From Neocallimastix lanati (nom. inval.) (taxonomy: Eukaryota > Neocallimastigomycota > Neocallimastigomycetes > Neocallimastigales > Neocallimastigaceae), in assembly GCA_016946835.1 (NCBI GenBank), contig JACVTC010000012.1, forward strand, positions 1,081,501-1,141,500: 60,000 nt of DNA, in the 5' to 3' direction. Position 1 is the stretch's first letter. The number at the start of each line of letters is the position of its first letter. Below, piece after piece: positions 21,241-33,123 of this stretch. A program made the translations under genes and the position numbers. The notes below the pieces were generated by a model that saw only the letters and a list, made by a program, of their open reading frames with translations, was not told where the DNA came from and searched no databases.

Positions 21241-21486
21241 TTTTTTTAATCTTTTTTATTTTTTTTTTATTTTTAATTTTTTTTATTTTTTTTATTTTTT
21301 TATTTTTTTATTTTTTTATTTTTTATTATCAAATATATATTAAATTATGAAATTATTATAAAATAAAATATTTATTTAATTATTATTTAATTATTTATTT
21401 ATATAAAAAAATTTATATATAATACGCCATCTCAAAAACATGTGGCTTATATCTATTCACGTGCGGTTCCGAAACGCGCTCTCCCC

Positions 21487-22190
21487 GTATGATCTATATT
21501 GTTCGTTATTATTGTAGTAGCATACATATTATCTGTAAAGATGTGATTATCCCAATCACATTTTAAATTAAAAATTTTTCTTGTGTAATTCAAAAATGTA
21601 AATTATTCTTTGATTTATAAAATAATAAGCAAAGTAAATAAATCATATGAACTAAATTTTTGAATTATATTCTTTAAGCCACAAGATAAATTTTTAATGT
21701 AATAATTTTTATAAAATTTAATTCTGAGAAAATTATTGTTGTAAAATAATTTAAATGAATTAATTAAAGTTTAAAACAAGATAAATTAATAATTTATTTT
21801 GTGAAAATTAAGTTTCAAAATTTAATCATGACTCCTTTAACATTGTTTTTAAATCGAAAATAAATAAAGACTTTATTTATAATATTAAAATAATAAATAG
21901 ATAATAAATGTACTTAATTTTAATTATTTAGTATTTAGTTTAATTAATAATTATATTTTTCTAAATTTAGATATAGTTTATAAATTTATTATTTAAAAAA
22001 ATTCATTAGGATAGTTTTATATTAAAATATATGTAATTTAAATAAAATAATATATTATCAATGTATTTAGGAAAAGTATAAATAGAAGATACTTTTCACA
22101 TTTTTTCTCGATATAATTGTTATTTAACAAATAACTATTAAATATTAATAAAATATATTTTAATAAAAAATTTTTTAATAAAATAAAATT
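21487..22190 (-). pseudogene. Gypsy protease upstream part and AT-rich interruption
   Basis: 21495-21590 on the minus strand continues the protease-proximal coding sequence (NYTRKIFNLKCDWDNHIF). The next 600 bp (about 21600-22190) are AT-rich without coding signal and contain a TATAAATA at about 22077-22084 on the plus strand, so a solo LTR or deletion scar may sit here. Its ends were not resolved. Confidence 0.5.
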
Positions 22191-23069
22191 TATTGTATCT
22201 TTGTTATTGTAATCTATTTTAGTATTTTCTTTTACATTATCTACTGCACCTGAAATTTTAGTATTATTCTTTTCTAAAGTCTTTGAGATACTTGAGACCG
22301 TATCTTTGGAGCAACGTCCAATAATTGTCCAAATGTAATATTGCAATTACTGGAGTTTAAATCTTTTATCACGTTATAACTATCACAATCAGTTTACATT
22401 TGTATTCTTCTTGGAATTCTAGTTGGTTTAATTTCAGTTGACTTTTCTGATGATTTTTCTTGAATTAATTTATTTAAAGTTTGTTTAGAATTATTTCCTT
22501 CCTGAGAAGTTTCTTCATTAATAATATTAACATTATTAATTTTATTATTTTCCACAGAAGTACTAGTACTAGCTCTTTCCTTATCTCTTAGCTCTTTCTC
22601 AATTCTCTTTTCTTTCTCTATTCTGGGTTGAGCCATAATTGAAGGATGTAATTGAGTTGTTGGCTTTTTGACTGGTCGCGATGTTCTCCTTAATTGATTT
22701 TCTTTTTGTTTTCGTAAACCTGAAGTAACTATTGGCTTAGGATCATCTCCTAGACTACAGTAAAACCTCTTTCCTCATTGGTCACCAGTCTCTTCATCTT
22801 TATGATTTGCCTTTCTCTTTATAACGTTTACTAAGCAATCCAATTCTTTGGAACCATCCGGTTCATTATCAAAATCTTCATAATAATCCGTAGTAGTACC
22901 TTCTTGGAAATCAGCAGTTTCTTCATAATCATTATTTTCTTTTAAGTCAACTGTTATAGAACGATGGCAGACTGAAGCAATTTTTTTGACGATAGGGGTG
23001 CTTCTACTCCCTTTTAGTGATTTAAATGATTTTCATAAAACTTCTTGAGGTTATTTTTCAATATAGAAT
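22190..23069 (-). pseudogene. Gypsy gag-pol linker, degenerate
   Basis: Coding-like minus-strand sequence in several frames, including a Lys/Glu/Arg-rich charged stretch (22636-22394: MAQPRIEKEKRIEKELRDKE), Thr/Ser-rich text before it, and NTKISGAVDNVKENTKIDYN near 22270. It joins gag to protease in the gypsy polyprotein. No domain recognised; stops and frameshifts are present. Confidence 0.6.
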
Positions 23070-23915
23070 TTAATTTATGACAGTTTCGTTTAGTATGTCC
23101 CTCATTGTTAACCAGCAAGTACTAATTTTCAATTCTTTCATCTTGTTAATGAGATTTTCTATAGATACATTTTTGTGGGTTTTTGGTTTGTTAAAATCAT
23201 TTGAAATGTTCTTCGTAAAATTACTTTTAGAGTTAAGGAGATTGTAACGAGTCTTATCATAATCATCAGTACTATTTTTAATAGATAAACAATCAACTTT
23301 TTCAGCAATAGCGAATGCTTTGGTAATAGAAATATGGTTTTTAAGCATAACCTTTCTCCATGTATCAGGATTATTGATTAAGGTATCTGCATAATTTAAA
23401 ACACTAATTTTTCTTCTTCTCTTTTTATCCAATTTATGGTACAAAGATCTATAACGGACATTAAAATCTATAACTTTCTCGTTCTTATTTATTCTCATGG
23501 AACGTAATTCTCGTATCGAATTGGTTTGATCTTTTTTAAATCCATAAAAAGTCTTCATATGATTTATTACTTCATCAAGGCTTGGGTAGGCGTTATTCGA
23601 TTCACTTTCTCCATCATCTTCTCCTTCACTATCACTCTCGAAATCAGAATCTTCATCTTCAGTAAGGTCATTTCCATCTTCTAGTTCTTGGATAATTTCT
23701 CTAGGTTCTCCAGAAGTTATTAATATACAAGCAGTAAAAATAATTTTAGGATCCTTGATATGTTGGTATTTTATCCATGTCTTTGACTCAATTGATGTCA
23801 AGGTTTTGTCTAGTAATTTTTTCAAAGTCTTTTAATTCTCTTTTTATTCGCGGAAACTAAGCTTACTTTCTGGAGTACTCTCTGTTGGAGTACTGGAAGT
23901 AGTGGATGTTCCCAT
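23070..23915 (-). pseudogene. gag: Ty3/gypsy gag, disrupted
   Basis: The gag frame begins at ATG 23915 (MGTSTTSSTPTESTPESKLS) and contains two TAA stops before the open 251-codon stretch at 23825-23070. That stretch has an acidic segment (DEDSDFESDSEGEDDGESES) and a retrotransposon Gag domain, LDEVINHMKTFYGFKKDQTN, KNEKVIDFNVRYRSLYHKL. The sequence ends with a degenerate zinc knuckle split by a frameshift: TCW in one frame, then NNEGHTKRNCHKL in the next. Both early stops could come from CAA Gln codons by C-to-T change. The function in life would be particle assembly and RNA binding. Confidence 0.85.
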
Positions 23916-24419
23916 AAAATAAAATTTATTATATCTATAGAATACTAAACCTAGTAATGTATAAATTGTCATAACAATAAAAATAAAAAAAGTTAAATAA
24001 ATTTTTTTTTCTTTTAGCTAATAAAACTATTAATATTTATTATTAATAATATTAATATTTATTATTATTAATCACTTATTAAATTATAATAATCGCGAAA
24101 TCTGATAGTACACATTGTCTGACGTACAGATTACCTCTTGAAAGGTGTCATGCCACGCGTGTGCCACGGTTACTATTTTCAGTATAAATAATAGCAGTCA
24201 AGAGCCTACTAGCCCAATTACTATGTAGGTTAAACTTAACCCGGAAATCTATACATGAATATTAGTTTAATTTAATAATAGTTAATATTTTTAACAATTA
24301 ATAATAATTAGTTAAAAATATAAAATTGTTTTTTTAAAATAAAATTATTTGTTTTATTAGAAAAATTATTTATTAATATTAAATTTTATCCTCAATGTAT
24401 TAATATAATATTATATTTT
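23916..24419 (-). other. Gypsy leader with a G+C-richer island (24095-24260)
   Basis: Non-coding leader between primer site and gag. The island is unusual for this genome and shares blocks with 27165-27340: GGTTAAACTTAACCCGGAAA here versus GGATAAACTTACCCGAAAAT there, and GGTTACTATTTTCAGT versus GTTACCTATTTTTAGT. It may be a structured leader, such as a packaging or translation element, or a remnant of a small insertion. Confidence 0.55.
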
Positions 24420-24435
24420 CCGATATCTCCACTAA
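24420..24435 (-). promoter_or_regulatory. Degenerate gypsy primer binding site
   Basis: The minus strand reads TTAGTGGAGATATCGG, matching the site TTGGTGGAGATATCGG of the Gag-only element (11227) except for one G-to-A change. This ties the two elements to the same tRNA primer. Confidence 0.8.
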
Positions 24436-24437
24436 AT

Positions 24438-26270
24438 TTTATGGTATGGTTCATGTTATTTAAGGAATATAAAAATAATTAACTCAAAGATAAAAAATAA
24501 TAACAATTTTTCTTTTAAATCAATATTTATTTATTTAAAATTATAAAAGAAAAAAATAATAATAAAATAATTATTATATTTAATAAAAAGTAAGTTATTG
24601 ATAATATTATATTTCACTAAAAATTACATGTATTTATATTTTTTTATTAAATTAAAATTTTTAAAACCTAACTATTTCTTAATAAACTAATTATTAATTA
24701 TTTTAATAAATAAAACATTTAAATTGAAATTAAACTATTATTTTAGTTAATAATATTATTGTTATAAATAGTAGTTATATATTATTGAATTATGAATTAT
24801 TTAATAATAGTTTAATATTAATATATAAAAAATAAAAATAAAGAGATTATACAGAATATTTTATTATGGTTTAGCTAAATTTAGTAATTAAAAATAAATT
24901 TAAATTGATAACGAAAATTTTAATAACAAATTAAATAGATTTGATTACTTTCAATATAAAATATTAGATAAGAAATATAATATTAATATATTTAGTGGGC
25001 AAGGACAATATTTTTAGCTAAAGATTTTAATATAATATAACGGAATCGGATCGATGATTCAATAAGGAATTATAAGTTAATTGGTGATTTATTAACTTAA
25101 GATTTCTATTTAGTAATATTTGAAGAATATTGGAATTATAAAGAATTCCTTAGAATCTTTTAGAATATTATTGAATAATTTATGTTATAATAAAATATAT
25201 AAAACTTATATACTTATTTAAATTATCATAAACTATTACTAATTACTAATTTTGTATTTTTAAATTATTAATATTTGTTTATAAAAATTAGTAATATAAA
25301 TTCAAGTTAAAGATTTTATCTTTATAAATTAATAATTAATATTTAGGGTCTTATTTAAAAATAATTAAATTATTTTTTTTATAATTAAAATTTCTTTAAA
25401 GTCCAATATCTCGTCTCCTAGAGGTCCAATAATGTTGAAATTAACATATGTTGTAGTTCTCAGTCGTAGCTTTCCAATAAATATAATTTTAGCTTTGATT
25501 TATATTTTTTTATTTTAAAAATATTTACGTAATTTATAAATTTTTTTTTATGTTTTGTTTTTTAATTTTTATTTTTTTTTTTTATATATATTTTCAAAAA
25601 AGTTTATAAAAGCTATTTTCATTTATTTTCATTTTTTCAATTAGAATAAATGGTCTACTACTATTATTACAATCATTGATATTATTATTAATATTATTAT
25701 TTAAAGATTATAAACTCTCTTTATTATAAATGTATATTTAAATATATGTATATAAATAAAAAGAAGGAAAAATAATTTTTTTTATATTTTTTGGCTTATA
25801 TTTCCTTCTTCTCTTTCTATTTTTTTTTTAAAAAAAAAAAGAAATAAAAATTAAATAAAATATAATTGAATAAAATTTAATATAATAAAAAAAAAATTAA
25901 AAAAGTGAATTCCCTATAGGAGATGCAAAGTTTAGAGTTAGGTTAAGAACCAGATCAACTATTCCATATTATTCTATTTACTCATTTATATATTTTTATT
26001 CCTATAAAATTATTTTTATTATTATTACTTTTATAAATCATTATTTTTATTATAATTAATATTTAATATTTAATTTTAGCATTTGATATCCATTAAACAA
26101 AAAAAAATATATAATTCCAAGTTCTATATATAGAAAACAAGCCATCTTTCAATGGAAGAATATACATAATTCTTAAAGATATTATCTAATACTTAATTAA
26201 TTGCTAGATTGATAAAATTATTTAATTATAATTAATTATACAATTAAATTATTATAATCAAATGTTAGGT
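24438..26270. other. Probable gypsy 5' LTR and AT-rich relic sequence
   Basis: The 5' LTR of the minus-strand gypsy element should begin here (TGGTATGGTTCATG on the plus strand), but its far end was not found. Around 24998 a plus-strand TTTAGTGGGCAAGGACAA resembles the pre-TATA block of the LTR at 869 (TTTAGTGGCAAGAACAA), so another LTR fragment is likely. No coding sequence seen. Confidence 0.45.
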
Positions 26271-28288
26271 TTTAGGGAATTATTATAAAAATTTCAAATA
26301 AATAACACAAATTAAATAATTAAAAGGATAAATTTTGTTTTAATTAATAAACTGTTTTTATAAATAAATAGGGTAAATAAATATGAATAAAAATGAAAGT
26401 CCAATTTTGAAATAATTTTATAAATAATTTATTTGTTGTTTTAATTTTAAATAATATATTTTAGACACTTTTGAAAATATTAAATATATTTGCTTCCTTC
26501 TATTAGAATAAGTTAGATATCTTTATCGACAGCTAAAAGAAAATTTATATATTTCGAAATTCTTTTCTACAATGTATATAAAAATTTAATACTCGAAGTT
26601 TTTTCTTGACCACTTTAACAGCAAAAATTTTCCAACTCGAAATCTTTTTCTACTTCTTGAATTAAATATTTAGTACTCTTATACTATTAGTTTAATAATT
26701 TTAGAAACAAAAAACTAAATCCCTTTTTAAAGAAAAATTTTATTTAAAATGGTTGATATTGTAATTATTAACTTAATTACAGACCAAATTAATATTAATA
26801 ACTACGAACTAAGGGTCTTTTGTCCAATTATCAATGTTATCAGTCAACCTATTCATGTTTTAATAACTCTTTAATATCTTATGATAACTCTTACTGTCTT
26901 CTTACTGAAGTTCCCTATGGCTTGTTATATCGTAATATTAATCTGTTTAATTATGGTCAATAAGAAAAATAAATTTCGATTAACAAAATCAAACCACACT
27001 TATTCTTAATATATAGTATATAAAAAAATATAAAATATATATATAAAAATATTAAAACGTAAAATATTTAAAATAATATTATTAATAAAATTTCGTTTAA
27101 TTAAAAATTATTATCTTATTCAATTACAGTTTTGTATAACATTCAAGCATAAATAAAAAGGTAAGAGGTAATATATTCTTTTTGAAAACGAGCAGCTTGT
27201 CCATTACAGAGACTCATGGTTCATACACACTAGGCTCTCTTGTTACCTATTTTTAGTTGAATAGTAAATAGGATTAAAACGCAACAGGATTAAGGATAAA
27301 CTTACCCGAAAATCTCTTATCTTACCTGTAGTTCTTATCTACACTGCTTCCAAGGTAGTATTATCAGAATTCAAAGTAATAATAATAACGTTTTATTATC
27401 AATAAAAATAAACTTATTTTATTTATTTCAAATAAGCTTCAGAAAGTTATATAAAATACTGTCTTACATAATTAAAATAATAAAACAAAGTTTATGTATA
27501 AAAAAAAATTTAAAAATAATTTACTGTTATTTCTATATAACTCCTTGATATCTCTAAAATGTTAAAATTAAGGGAATTATAAAAATAGCGAATAATGCAA
27601 AATTAAATAATTAATAAAAATAAATTTTGCTATTAAAACTTTATTTGTATATTTATTATAAAAATTATAATTATTGAGTTTATTTGATTGATGATTTTTA
27701 AAAATATTTAGCAAAATCTACAACCATTTATACTTTTTTTAAAGTACAAAAGTTGTTTTGAAATTTTAATTTTTTTTAGTATTTTTTTTATAAAAAATAT
27801 TAATAAATTTAAATATATATATTTATATATTTTTAATATTAACTTTTATAGCTTCTTCTAGGTTTTATAGTTCATCTTCTAAAAGAGCTTAGTATGCTTT
27901 TAAAAAAAATATAAAAGAAGTAATAATTAATAATATATTATGACTTCCTCAGAAAATTTAATTTTTATTAATGTAATAAATTTAATATTAAAATTTTTAT
28001 CTCTTTTCCATTTTTTTTATTAATATTAATAAGAAGTAATACTTTTTTAACATTCATTTTGAATTATTTTTAATTTAGAATTATTTTTAATTATTAATAA
28101 TTTAAAATGCAAAAACTTTACAATATATAATTATATTTAATTATACATTTATTTAAGTATTCACTTAATTTAATTTATTTGTATTTTGTCTATTCAATTG
28201 TATTAAAATATCTATTTAATTATTTTTATAAAATAAATTAAAAAACCTATTATTAATAATAAATGAATAAAATTGTATACTTAGATAC
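26271..28288 (-). repeat. Relic gypsy LTRs and leader, minus orientation
   Basis: Two LTR-type ends on the minus strand finish at 26271 and 27560 (each ...AACA on the minus strand) and share the first roughly 80 bp with each other and with the end of the LTR at 869. At 27715-27765 the minus strand carries the family's promoter block, with TATAAAT and flanking AACAACTTTT and GTTGTA. 27543-27558 is a degenerate primer site (TTTTAGAGATATCAAGG on the minus strand), and 27165-27340 resembles the gypsy leader at 24095-24260. This looks like a second minus-strand gypsy relic with most of its interior deleted. Confidence 0.55.
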
Positions 28289-28384
28289 TTTTAAATTTCT
28301 ATTAAAAATATATTCTTTTAACTATAATAAAAATTATTTTAAATTTCTATTAAAAATATATTCTTTTAACTATAATAAAAATTA
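28289..28384. repeat. Perfect 48-bp tandem duplication
   Basis: 28289-28336 and 28337-28384 are identical (start TTTTAAATTTCTATTAAAAA). Confidence 0.9.
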
Positions 28385-28847
28385 TTAACTGGAGTGATAT
28401 AAATTGAATGATTTAGATTCTATATTAAACGAATTTTATATATTTATATATTTAATTAATAGGAAGAAAAACAAAAGACATATTTTATCTTTAATCCAAC
28501 GAATATCAATTATTAAAAACTATTTTTCCTTTTTTTTTTTTTTTTATATAGTTCTATACTTTTTAAAAGGTATCAACTACTTTATTCTTATTTTTGATTA
28601 TATTTCTTTTTTATATTCTTAAATTTTAGATATATATGTTTTAATTTTATTATTTTTTAAAATATTATATATATATAAATATCTAATAAACTTTTAAAAT
28701 ATATTATGTTAATGAAGATTGAACTATAAATATTAAATAAATATATAAAAATGAGTTAAATATTAAATATTACGTGTTTATTTATAATAATTTTTAAATA
28801 TAAACACTTTACACTAATTTTTTATCTAATAAAGCTTATTTTTTGTT

Positions 28848-28900
<53 letters not shown>

Positions 28901-29018
28901 TTTTTTTTAATAAATAGAATTATTTATAATTTTAAAAATTATATATAATTAAATTATTTAATTTTTTTTTTTTTAAAAAAAAAAAGAATTTGTAAAATAG
29001 GAATAATAAATGTTTATA

Positions 29019-29064
<46 letters not shown>

Positions 29065-29453
29065 AAAATAAAAATACAGATATTTTTTATAAGTATATTT
29101 AAATCAAGAAAGAAAAATTAAACTTTCATAAATTTATGAAAATAAAATACTATTGATCATTATATAATAATAATAATAGAGGATTTAAATAAAAATATTT
29201 TTAATTAGTTATATTCTCAAAATTAACTAAAATCAAATTTATTGAAATTAAAATTCATTTGTATGGAATAAGAAATAATATTAACTTTTATTAGATTTAG
29301 TTCATTAACATTCATAATTTAAATTAATGCATATGTTATATATTATTATATAAAAATAAATATTTTATTTATAAAATAATTAATAATTTATTAAGCAGAT
29401 TAATTTGCTATATATACTGTGTTAGTTGTTTAAGAGAATCTAGATTATAAAAA
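28385..29453. other. AT-rich spacer with long T and A runs
   Basis: Includes an uninterrupted T run of about 44 at 28851-28894 and an A run at about 29023-29050. The open frame at 28404-28622 is composition-driven (Phe/Ile/Tyr/Lys) and not called. Confidence 0.6.
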
Positions 29454-30050
29454 AACATTTATTTATTTAAATACATATATATATATAAAATTAATGCTAA
29501 ATAATTTAGAACATTAATGATTATATTATGTTAAAATAATTAAAATTTTTATTTTATATTATTATTATTATTATTGAAAATTAAGAATGTCTTTGAATGA
29601 TATTAATAATTATTATATAATAAAATTTAAATTATTTTTGATTAATAATTTAATTAACAAATTAATATAAAATATAATTATTTTTTTAAAAAAAAAAAAA
29701 CAAGACAAAAATCTAAATAATTATATTGTAGAAATCGAAATTCTTCTCTCAAAAAAATTTTTATATTACACATAAGTATCAAATTACATTTTAAAATTTC
29801 TTAATAACATTTATTTATTTAAATAAATATGCAAAAAATTAATGTTAAGTAACTTAGAGTATTGATAATAGTATGTATATAATTTATATTTTTATTTTCA
29901 ATTGTTATCATTGAAAATTAAAAATGACTTTATATAATATTAATAATTATTATATAATAAAATTTAGATTATTTTTGTTTACTCTTTTAATTAACAAATT
30001 AATATAAAATATAATTATTTTTTTTTAAAAAAATAAGATAAAAAAAAGGC
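29454..30050. repeat. Diverged direct duplication, about 250 bp unit
   Basis: 29454-29710 and 29808-30050 align along most of their length. Both start CATTTATTTATTTAAATA and share ATTGAAAATTAA, AATATTAATAATTATTATAT and ATTAACAAATTAATATAAAA, and each ends in a T run followed by an A run. They may be two copies of a small non-coding element. Confidence 0.75.
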
Positions 30051-30992
30051 ACTTAATTTATACATTACTATATAAATTATATATAATTACTGAACATGTA
30101 AAATGTATGGTTATTTATTATTTAAAGAAAAAAAAAAAAAGGTATTTTAAAGTAAAATTAATACTAATTATTTATTTATTAATATAAGAAATAACAATAA
30201 GATAATTACTTTTAAATGTGATTATAAATTTATATTTTTTATTATTATTCTTTTAAAAATATCTTAATTAATGACGAGATACTTCATTTATTAGTAATAA
30301 TTAAATAGTAGTAAATAGTATTTTAATTAAATTATTAAATTATAATTCAAATGAATTATAAAATATGTAGTTAAAATTTTTTTGAATGAAATTAAGAGTT
30401 TAATATTATATAATATTAAATTTCTTTAATTTCTTCCAAAAAGAAAAAATAATTAAATACACATAAAAAATATTTTATTCAATAAGAAATTTCTCACCAA
30501 TACATATTCTTAATTTAAAAATTATATTTTAAATTAATTTTATTATATGTAGAAATTAAATTTAAAATTTTATTTATTTGATTTAATGGAACATTTTGAA
30601 AATAAAATAAAATATTATAAAAAATAAATTTAAAAAATTATTATTTTTGTTTCTATTAATAATTAATTTTTTTAATTAAAAAATTTATTTATAAAAGAGA
30701 AAATCAAAATTTAATGTATCACATTATGAACAAAATTTATTAAATTCCGTTTTTTTTTATATTATTATAATTATAATTTATTATTTATTTATTAAATTTT
30801 AAAGATAATATTGAAGTTTTAATATTTCATAAAATAAAAAAAAATGAGTATTATATAAGATAAAAAGATTGAAAAAGTATTTTTAATTTTTTTTTATTTT
30901 TATTAATTAATTTCATAATTTATTTTTTTTTTTTTTTCTTTTTTTTGAAGTATCAATTCATATAAATTTCATACAAATAGAATAATAATAAA
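30051..30992. other. AT-rich region upstream of the CotH gene
   Basis: No gene seen. It should contain the CotH promoter; a T-rich tract (30920-30947) lies about 45-75 bp before the start codon. No other element identified. Confidence 0.5.
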
Positions 30993-33123
30993 ATGAAATT
31001 ATTACTGTTGGAAAGCTTGTTTATAAGCTTAATAGGAACATGTGTTAAAGCACGTACTGTTAATTTTTCTGTTATTGCCTTTTGTAATCAAGGGGCAAAT
31101 CTTAGTTTAAATGGGGAAACTATTGAATTAAATAAGGAAACAGAAGATATACCATTGTGGAAAACATCATATGAAGTTGGAGATGATGATATAACGTAAA
31201 TAATATATATATGTATATATGTATAAAATTTATTTATTAATTTGAAATATTTTTTATAATAAATAATAAAGATATAACTATATTTGTGATGGTACTGAAG
31301 AAACAGTAGTACACAAATTAGCTAGTAATGAAACTGATACACATAACGAATTATTTAACAGAGAAAAAACTATTTATACATTACCAAAACTTGGTTATCC
31401 AAATTCGAAAAAATGGGAAAGATCACTTGGTCAAACAGAACTTTTTGATGAAACTTACATTCCAACATTTATCTTTTATGATTATGGTAATTTCTTTATT
31501 AAAGGTACCACCACTCACACATTTTCTAAAGTGGTTGCTATTTTAAAGGACAATGTTTTCACTTTTAATGTAAATTATAATTATTAATTATATAGTAATT
31601 TTATATAAAATCATTTTATTATATTTATTTAAATAATTGGTATATTAATTACAAGTTTTTAATTATTTATATTAAAAATTTATATATATGTAAATTTTTA
31701 ATTTTTATTGATATTATTTTTATTTTTAAAATAATATTTATATAATAAAATTTAATTCTAATATAAACAGAAAATTCCTTCTTCTGGTAAAAATGGTGAT
31801 GAAAACAAATTCCAATTTAAAATTACTTTACCAGGCGATGGTATTTATCATAGAACTGTCTTGAAGTTTAGACCAAGCTCTTATGATCCAGTTTTCTTCC
31901 GTCAAATTTTATATGGTGATATTGCACATGCAATTGGAAATCCTACACATGAATCGGTAACTGCTCGTGTATACCAAAGCGATGGGGTTGGTATTGGTCT
32001 TTATGTTTTACAGGAAGATTGTACTACAGAAAGTTTCATTAAAACAGCTTTCTATGGTAATAAAGACGGTACGATTAGTCCATATACAAAATCCGTAATT
32101 TATGATTGTTCAACAGGTGCAGACTTCAACTATGAAGATCCAAACTGGTTAGGTGCTTTTCAAAATGATACATTCGATTTAAAGGAAGAATTATTAGAAA
32201 TGACTAGACAAATATTTGTTTTAGATATAAATAATACTGAGCAAATTAAAGACTTAGACGAAAATTGGCTTGAATTAGATACTTTATTGAGAGCTATGGT
32301 TCTTGAGTACCTTGCTGGACATTGGGATTCCTATTGGTTCCTTACTACAAACTTTGTTACTTATCATCCAGATGAAGAAACTGAAGGAAGTAAATACATG
32401 TATACTAAATATAAATACTACTTTATTGATCAGGATTTCGATCAAACATGGGGTGTTGGTATGAGTGAGCAATTAGATCCACAAAATTTCCCAAGGAAAT
32501 CATATAAAGAATATGTTAATTTGGATTGGGCAAGATTAAATAATGATTCATTTGATTCTCATACTCGTGTTATCATTGATAAATTTATTGGTTGTAACTC
32601 CCAAGATAAAAATGCTAAATGTACCACTAGAACCTACTTTGAATCTCACTTAAAGTCCATTGTTCAATATATTTTCAATCCAATTGCTTTAGGAGGTCGT
32701 ATTGATGCTTATAAGGAACGTCTTCGTCCAGAAGTTGTTTGGGATACAGAAGAAGTTGTTCGTCAACATCAAGGTACAGTAAAACAATATGATTTCAAGG
32801 TTTATGATTTTGATAATAACATTGAAACTGGTAGTTACCTTGGTAGTCTTTTCTATTGGGGTTTAAAAGATTGGATTAAAGAACGTGCAGACTCTGTTTG
32901 TTTAGAATTTAATTTCAAATATAACCAAGCCGCTCTTACTCCAGAAACAGCTGAAAAGCACGAACCTCAAGATATTAAACCAGATATTGAATACGATGCT
33001 AATAATAACAAATTTGAAAATGATGCAATTAAAAGTAATTTAACTAATGATAGTATGTCTACTAAACCTACACTACTATTATCATCTATTGTACTTATGC
33101 TTATATCATTGATTTTATATTAG
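30993..33123 (+). CDS. Secreted CotH-kinase family protein, probably membrane-anchored
   Basis: Three exons: 30993-31195, 31272-31569 and 31771-33123, joined by introns with GTAAAT donors and AAG/CAG acceptors, giving 617 residues in one frame. A signal peptide (MKLLLLESLFISLIGTCVKA) starts it. The CotH domain follows: YNYICDG near the first junction, YDPVFFRQILYGDIAHAIGN, GVGIGLYVLQED, and the kinase-like active site YYFIDQDFDQTWGVGM with paired Asp. The C terminus has a Ser/Thr/Asn stretch and then a hydrophobic tail ending at the stop (KPTLLLSSIVLMLISLILY), as in GPI-anchor signals. CotH proteins are abundant in gut fungi, many carrying dockerins for the cellulosome; this one has none. A protein-kinase role is known for bacterial spore-coat CotH; the fungal role is open. 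Confidence 0.93.

Larger units (their letters stand above)
16877..21486 (-). mobile_element. MULE (Mutator-like) DNA transposon inserted in the gypsy element
   Basis: 4,610 bp flanked by the perfect 8-bp target duplication GTATGATC (16869-16876 and 21487-21494). The ends form an imperfect 19-20 bp inverted repeat: left GGGGTGGTGCGTTTCGGAA, right (reverse complement) GGGGAGAGCGCGTTTCGGAA. A single intact transposase gene is on the minus strand. Removing the element and one target copy restores the gypsy reading frame, which confirms the boundaries. The interior holds a TTTTA-rich minisatellite and a second tandem repeat block. Mutator-like elements usually make 8-11 bp duplications. Confidence 0.93.
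15120..24437 (-). mobile_element. Decayed Ty3/gypsy retrotransposon, interrupted by a MULE
   Basis: Read on the minus strand the order is primer site (24435-24420), leader, gag (23915-23070), linker, protease (interrupted at 21487/16876), reverse transcriptase (16428-15373), then a fading RNase H to about 15120. The order protease-RT-RNase H is that of Ty3/gypsy. No integrase is seen, so the 3' part is deleted or unrecognisable. The 5' LTR should lie right of 24437; the 3' LTR was not found. Several stops and frameshifts show it is dead. Boundaries other than the primer site are approximate. Confidence 0.85.

Noticed and set aside
28404-28622. 72-codon open frame
   Set aside because: Phe/Ile/Tyr/Lys-rich frame through a T run with no start context, domain or homologue recognised.
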